A DNA stretch of 48,583 nucleotides, taken from assembly GCA_004799435.1 (NCBI GenBank), contig SSMV01000180.1, forward strand, positions 1-48,583, in the 5' to 3' direction. The notes beneath the pieces were generated by a model. It searched no databases and was not told the DNA's origin. It saw nothing but the letters and a program-made list of their open reading frames with translations. The position numbers and the translations under genes are program-made. This DNA is from Bradyrhizobium sp. (lineage in GTDB: Bacteria; Pseudomonadota; Alphaproteobacteria; Rhizobiales; Beijerinckiaceae). Shown here in pieces: positions 45,929 through 48,583 of the stretch (positions within the stretch are counted from its first letter, which is position 1; the number at the start of each line of letters is the position of its first letter).

Positions 45929-46514
45929 CCTGCTTCGCCTCGCCTTCGAGCAACGCGAGGAGGACGTGATCGCACCAGGCGTCGTTGATCTTCAGATAGG
46001 CGCGGGCGAAGCCTTCGCGGCGGAAGCCATTGCGTTCGAGCAGCGCGATGGAAGGCGCATTGTCGGGGATGCAGGCTGCTTCGATGCGATGTAGCCTGAG
46101 CGGGCCGAAGCCAAAACGCGCCGCGGCGGCCACCGCTCGCGTCATGCGGCCCTTGCCGGCGTGCGACGCGCCCATCCAATAGCCGAGCGTCGCCGCTTGC
46201 GCGACGCCCCGGCGCACGCCGCCCAGCGTGAGGCCGCCGAGCAATTCGTCCGAATTGGCGTCGAAGATCAGGAAGGCGAAGGATTCGTCGCGCGACATTT
46301 CCTCGCCTTGGCGCCGCAACCGACGACGGAAAGCGGCGCGGGTGAGATCGTCGAGCGGCCAAAGCGGCTCCCAGGGCGTCAGAAAGGCGCGGCTCTGCTC
46401 GCGCAGCCGCGCCCATTCGACATAATCGGCGCCGACGGCGGGACGCAAATAGAGCCCATCGCCGCGCAGGAGCAGCGACGTCTCGGTCGATCTGGCAAGA
46501 CGAAACAGCGCCAT
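45921..46514 (-). CDS. GNAT family N-acetyltransferase (RimJ/RimL-like)
   Basis: Acetyl-CoA-dependent N-acetyltransferase of 197 residues. It follows the RimJ pattern: LYLRPAVGADYVEWARLREQSRAFLTPWEP at the start, FLIFDANSDELLGGLTLGGV, ATLGYWMGASHAGKGRMTRAV (acetyl-CoA pyrophosphate loop, here HAGKGR) and the C-terminal LHRIEAACIPDNAPSIALLERNGFRREGFAR. The substrate could be a ribosomal protein N-terminus, but cannot be fixed from sequence. It is 9 bases downstream of the M16 peptidase gene and overlaps the start of the EAL gene, so it belongs to one transcription unit. Confidence 0.9.
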   Translation of the reverse strand: MALFRLARSTETSLLLRGDGLYLRPAVGADYVEWARLREQSRAFLTPWEPLWPLDDLTRAAFRRRLRRQGEEMSRDESFAFLIFDANSDELLGGLTLGGVRRGVAQAATLGYWMGASHAGKGRMTRAVAAAARFGFGPLRLHRIEAACIPDNAPSIALLERNGFRREGFARAYLKINDAWCDHVLLALLEGEAKQVD

Positions 46515-46523
46515 GCCTGGCTC

Positions 46524-47786
46524 TCATCCTCCCGAAAGGCGTCTTACGGTCGCCGTGGCGTCCAGCGCCTTGCCGACGCCGCCAATCGCCGCGACGGTCG
46601 GCGCCGATCTAAGCATGGCGGCGCCCGCTTGGCGAACGTCCTCCACGCCAATCGCCTCGATCCGCGCCATCATGTCGTCGAGCGCCAGCGGCGCCCCATA
46701 AACAAAGGTCTGCCGGGCCAGTTGCTGAGCCCGCGCAGCCGGCGATTCCAGCGCCGTGAGGGTCGCCACCTTCAATTGCGCCTTGGCGCGCTCGACTTCG
46801 GCCTCGTTGAGCCCTTCAGCCGCCTCGGCCAGGCAATCGAGCGCCGCGCGCCCGACTTCGCCGGCGTCCTTGGGGGCCGCGCCGGCATAAAAGCCGAACA
46901 GCCCGCAATCGGAAAAGCCCCAATGAAAGGCGTAGATGGAATAGGCGAGGCCGCGCTTCTCGCGCACTTCCTGAAAGAGGCGCGACGACATGCCGCCGCC
47001 CGCCGCCGCGGCAAAGACATGCGCGGCGTCATGATCCTTGGCGAGAATGGCGCGGCCCTCGAAGCCGAAAACGAGATGAGTCTGTTCGAGCCGCTTCTTG
47101 ACCATGATTTCGCCGCCGCGATAGGCGGCAGGCTGAGCCGCTTCGCCGCGATCCGCGCCGACTGTCGCGAGCAGCGCTTCGGCGCGCGCCGTCAACGCGT
47201 CGTGATCGACCGCGCCGGCCGCCGCGACGACGAGATCGCCGGCGCGGTAGCGGCGGCGCAAATAGGCGTCGATCGCGCCGCGATTGAAGCCGCCGACGCT
47301 TTCGCGCGTGCCGAGAATCGGCCGGCCGATCGCCTGGTCCGGCCAGGCGGCGGCAGTGAAGAGATCGAAGATGAGATCGTCAGGCGCGTCCTCGACCGCA
47401 CCGATCTCCTGCAGGATGACGTTCTTCTCGCGATCGAGCTCTTCCGTATCGAAACGGCTGTCGGTGAGAATGTCGGCGATGACGTCGAGCGCGGAGTCCA
47501 CATCTTCGCCGAGAACGCGGGCGAAATAAGCGGTCTGTTCGACGCCGGTCTCGGCGTTGAGATCGCCGCCCGCGTCCTCGATCGCCTCGGCGATTTGGCG
47601 CGCGTTGCGCCGATTGGTGCCCTTGAAGGCCATATGTTCGAGGAGATGCGACAGGCCATGTTCTTCGCCGCTCTCATGGCGCGAGCCGGCGGCGACGAAA
47701 GCGCCCAGCGCCGCGGTGCGCAATTGCGGGTTCGCCTCGGAGACGATCCGCAAGCCCGACGGCAATGTGGTCAGCCGCGCGCTCAC
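46524..47786 (-). CDS. M16 family zinc peptidase (processing-protease-like)
   Basis: Insulinase-type metallopeptidase of 420 residues, similar to mitochondrial processing peptidase beta and bacterial PqqL/YmxG-type enzymes. The inverted zinc motif is HLLEHMAFKGT (HxxEH), with the distal Glu ligand in VILQEIGAVEDAPDD. The substrate-binding half has GGGMSSRLFQEVREKRGLAYSIYAFH. No signal peptide is seen, so it is probably cytoplasmic. The start is GTG 47786 (VSARLTTLPSGLRIVSE), overlapping the thrC stop by GTGA; longer upstream translations are thrC shadow. Pairing with thrC is common in alphaproteobacteria. Confidence 0.93.
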   Translation of the reverse strand: MSARLTTLPSGLRIVSEANPQLRTAALGAFVAAGSRHESGEEHGLSHLLEHMAFKGTNRRNARQIAEAIEDAGGDLNAETGVEQTAYFARVLGEDVDSALDVIADILTDSRFDTEELDREKNVILQEIGAVEDAPDDLIFDLFTAAAWPDQAIGRPILGTRESVGGFNRGAIDAYLRRRYRAGDLVVAAAGAVDHDALTARAEALLATVGADRGEAAQPAAYRGGEIMVKKRLEQTHLVFGFEGRAILAKDHDAAHVFAAAAGGGMSSRLFQEVREKRGLAYSIYAFHWGFSDCGLFGFYAGAAPKDAGEVGRAALDCLAEAAEGLNEAEVERAKAQLKVATLTALESPAARAQQLARQTFVYGAPLALDDMMARIEAIGVEDVRQAGAAMLRSAPTVAAIGGVGKALDATATVRRLSGG

Positions 47787-48583
47787 GCGGCGACCCTCGC
47801 CCGCTCGCGCACGAATTTGGCGACCGCCGCCGCGTCGTTTGGCAGCACGGTGAAACGCTCGCGCCGCGTCTCGAGGCCGCGCAGCCGGCGCGGGGTCTCG
47901 GGCTTGACGCCGATCGCGCGTTCGACCGCATCGGAAAATTTCGCCGGATGGGCGGTGGCCAGCGCGACGACCGGCGTGGCGGGATCGCGCTTCAGCGCCT
48001 CGCGGGCCGCATGGACGCCGACCGCACTGTGGGGATCGAGAATGATTCCGCTGTCGCGATAGACGCGCGCCATCTCGTCGGCGCATTGCGTCTCGTCGAC
48101 GCGACGCGCGTCGAAATCGCGCTTTATCGCGGCAAGCGCCCGCGGCGCAATCGCAAACTCGCCCCCTTGCGCCAGCGCGCCCATCAGCGCGCGAATGGCG
48201 GCGGCGTCGCGGCCATAAGCGTCGAACAGCAGACGCTCGAAATTGGAGGAGATCTGAATGTCCATCGAGGGCGAGGCCGTCGCCTTCACGCCCATGGGCT
48301 TGTAGACGCCGCTTTCAAGCGTGCGGGCGAGAATGTCGTTCTCGTTGGTGGCGATGATCAGCCGCTCGATCGACAGGCCCATCAGCTTGGCGTAATAGCC
48401 GGCGAGCACGTCGCCGAAATTTCCGGTCGGAACGGCGAAGCTCGTCTTGCGCTCGGGCGCGCCGAGCGCGACGGCGGCGGTGAAATAATAGACGATCTGG
48501 GCGAGGATGCGCGCCCAGTTGATCGAGTTGACGCCAGACAGATTGAGCGTGTCGCGTAGGGCGAGATCGTTGAACAGCGCCTT
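47783..48583 (-). CDS. thrC: Threonine synthase, C-terminal part (cut by window edge)
   Basis: PLP enzyme making threonine from O-phosphohomoserine. The visible 266 residues run from KALFNDLALRDTLNLSGVNS through SINWARILAQIVYYF, AVPTGNFGDVLAGYYAK (phosphate-binding loop), LIIATNENDILART, SPSMDIQISSNFERLLFD and DPHSAVGVHAA to VALATAHPAKFSDAVERA. This is the type 2 (E. coli/yeast-like) form. The N-terminus with the PLP lysine lies beyond 48583. It heads the unit thrC, M16 peptidase, GNAT and EAL. Confidence 0.95.
   Translation of the reverse strand, partial: KALFNDLALRDTLNLSGVNSINWARILAQIVYYFTAAVALGAPERKTSFAVPTGNFGDVLAGYYAKLMGLSIERLIIATNENDILARTLESGVYKPMGVKATASPSMDIQISSNFERLLFDAYGRDAAAIRALMGALAQGGEFAIAPRALAAIKRDFDARRVDETQCADEMARVYRDSGIILDPHSAVGVHAAREALKRDPATPVVALATAHPAKFSDAVERAIGVKPETPRRLRGLETRRERFTVLPNDAAAVAKFVRERARVAA

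Overview
The window is a 48.6 kb, GC-rich stretch of ordinary bacterial chromosome from an alphaproteobacterium of the order Hyphomicrobiales (Rhizobiales). The gene content and order fit a Beijerinckiaceae/Methylocystaceae- or Bradyrhizobium-like lineage, but the genus cannot be fixed from the sequence alone. The basis is GapR (DUF2312), a hisB-DUF2628-hisH-hisA-hisF run, rimP-nusA-ylxR-infB-rbfA-truB, hslV/hslU, dnaG-rpoD, a plant-type (class II) DAHP synthase and typical Rhizobiales palindromic repeats. I see no rRNA, tRNA, insertion sequence, phage, CRISPR array or plasmid gene. No gene-free stretch exceeds 300 bases; the longest are 22940-23164 and 35094-35312, and both hold regulatory structure.

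Layout. 1-4.1 kb: start of pyruvate kinase (cut by the window edge), a DUF1036 secreted protein, a DMT/EamA exporter, an N-formylglutamate amidohydrolase, gapR and a 2OG-Fe(II) oxygenase. 4.2-7.5 kb: histidine operon hisB-DUF2628-hisH-hisA-hisF with overlapping starts and stops and no hisE. 7.5-12.6 kb: a Sco1 copper chaperone, a MarR regulator divergent from an AlkK-type acyl-CoA synthetase, a conserved protein of unknown function, and divergently a Rieske/flavodoxin-like fusion protein. 12.6-19.9 kb: the translation/transcription operon rimP-nusA-ylxR-infB-rbfA-truB, preceded by a promoter and a textbook terminator-shaped attenuator. 20-25.5 kb: a single-pass Pro/Ala-rich membrane protein downstream of purA, a DUF2076 protein, an L,D-transpeptidase and a MoeB-like E1 enzyme. 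25.6-27.3 kb: a DGPF/YCII protein coupled to an ECF42-type sigma factor, with a matching promoter in front. 27.4-30.3 kb: hslV, a polytopic membrane protein and hslU, all overlapping, behind a candidate heat-shock promoter. 30.5-34.3 kb: a two-ACT-domain protein, class II DAHP synthase and glutamine-dependent NAD synthetase. 34.5-38.7 kb: three envelope proteins of unknown or loosely known role (secreted, TPR lipoprotein, membrane/coiled-coil) and an ABC-F ATPase. 38.7-48.6 kb, minus strand: thrC (cut), M16 peptidase, GNAT, a GGDEF/EAL protein, dnaG and rpoD.

No dramatic new system stands out. The most interesting items are regulatory or unusual variants of known genes. They are terminator-bearing leaders upstream of rimP and purA, a self-consistent ECF42 module, an AT-rich operator-like inverted repeat in front of a TPR lipoprotein gene, a DnaG primase that has lost all four zinc ligands, and a Rieske-flavoprotein fusion facing a conserved gene of unknown function. 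An EAL protein with a degenerate GGDQF site is also translationally coupled to the thrC cluster. Functional calls rest on reading motifs by eye; no database search was run.
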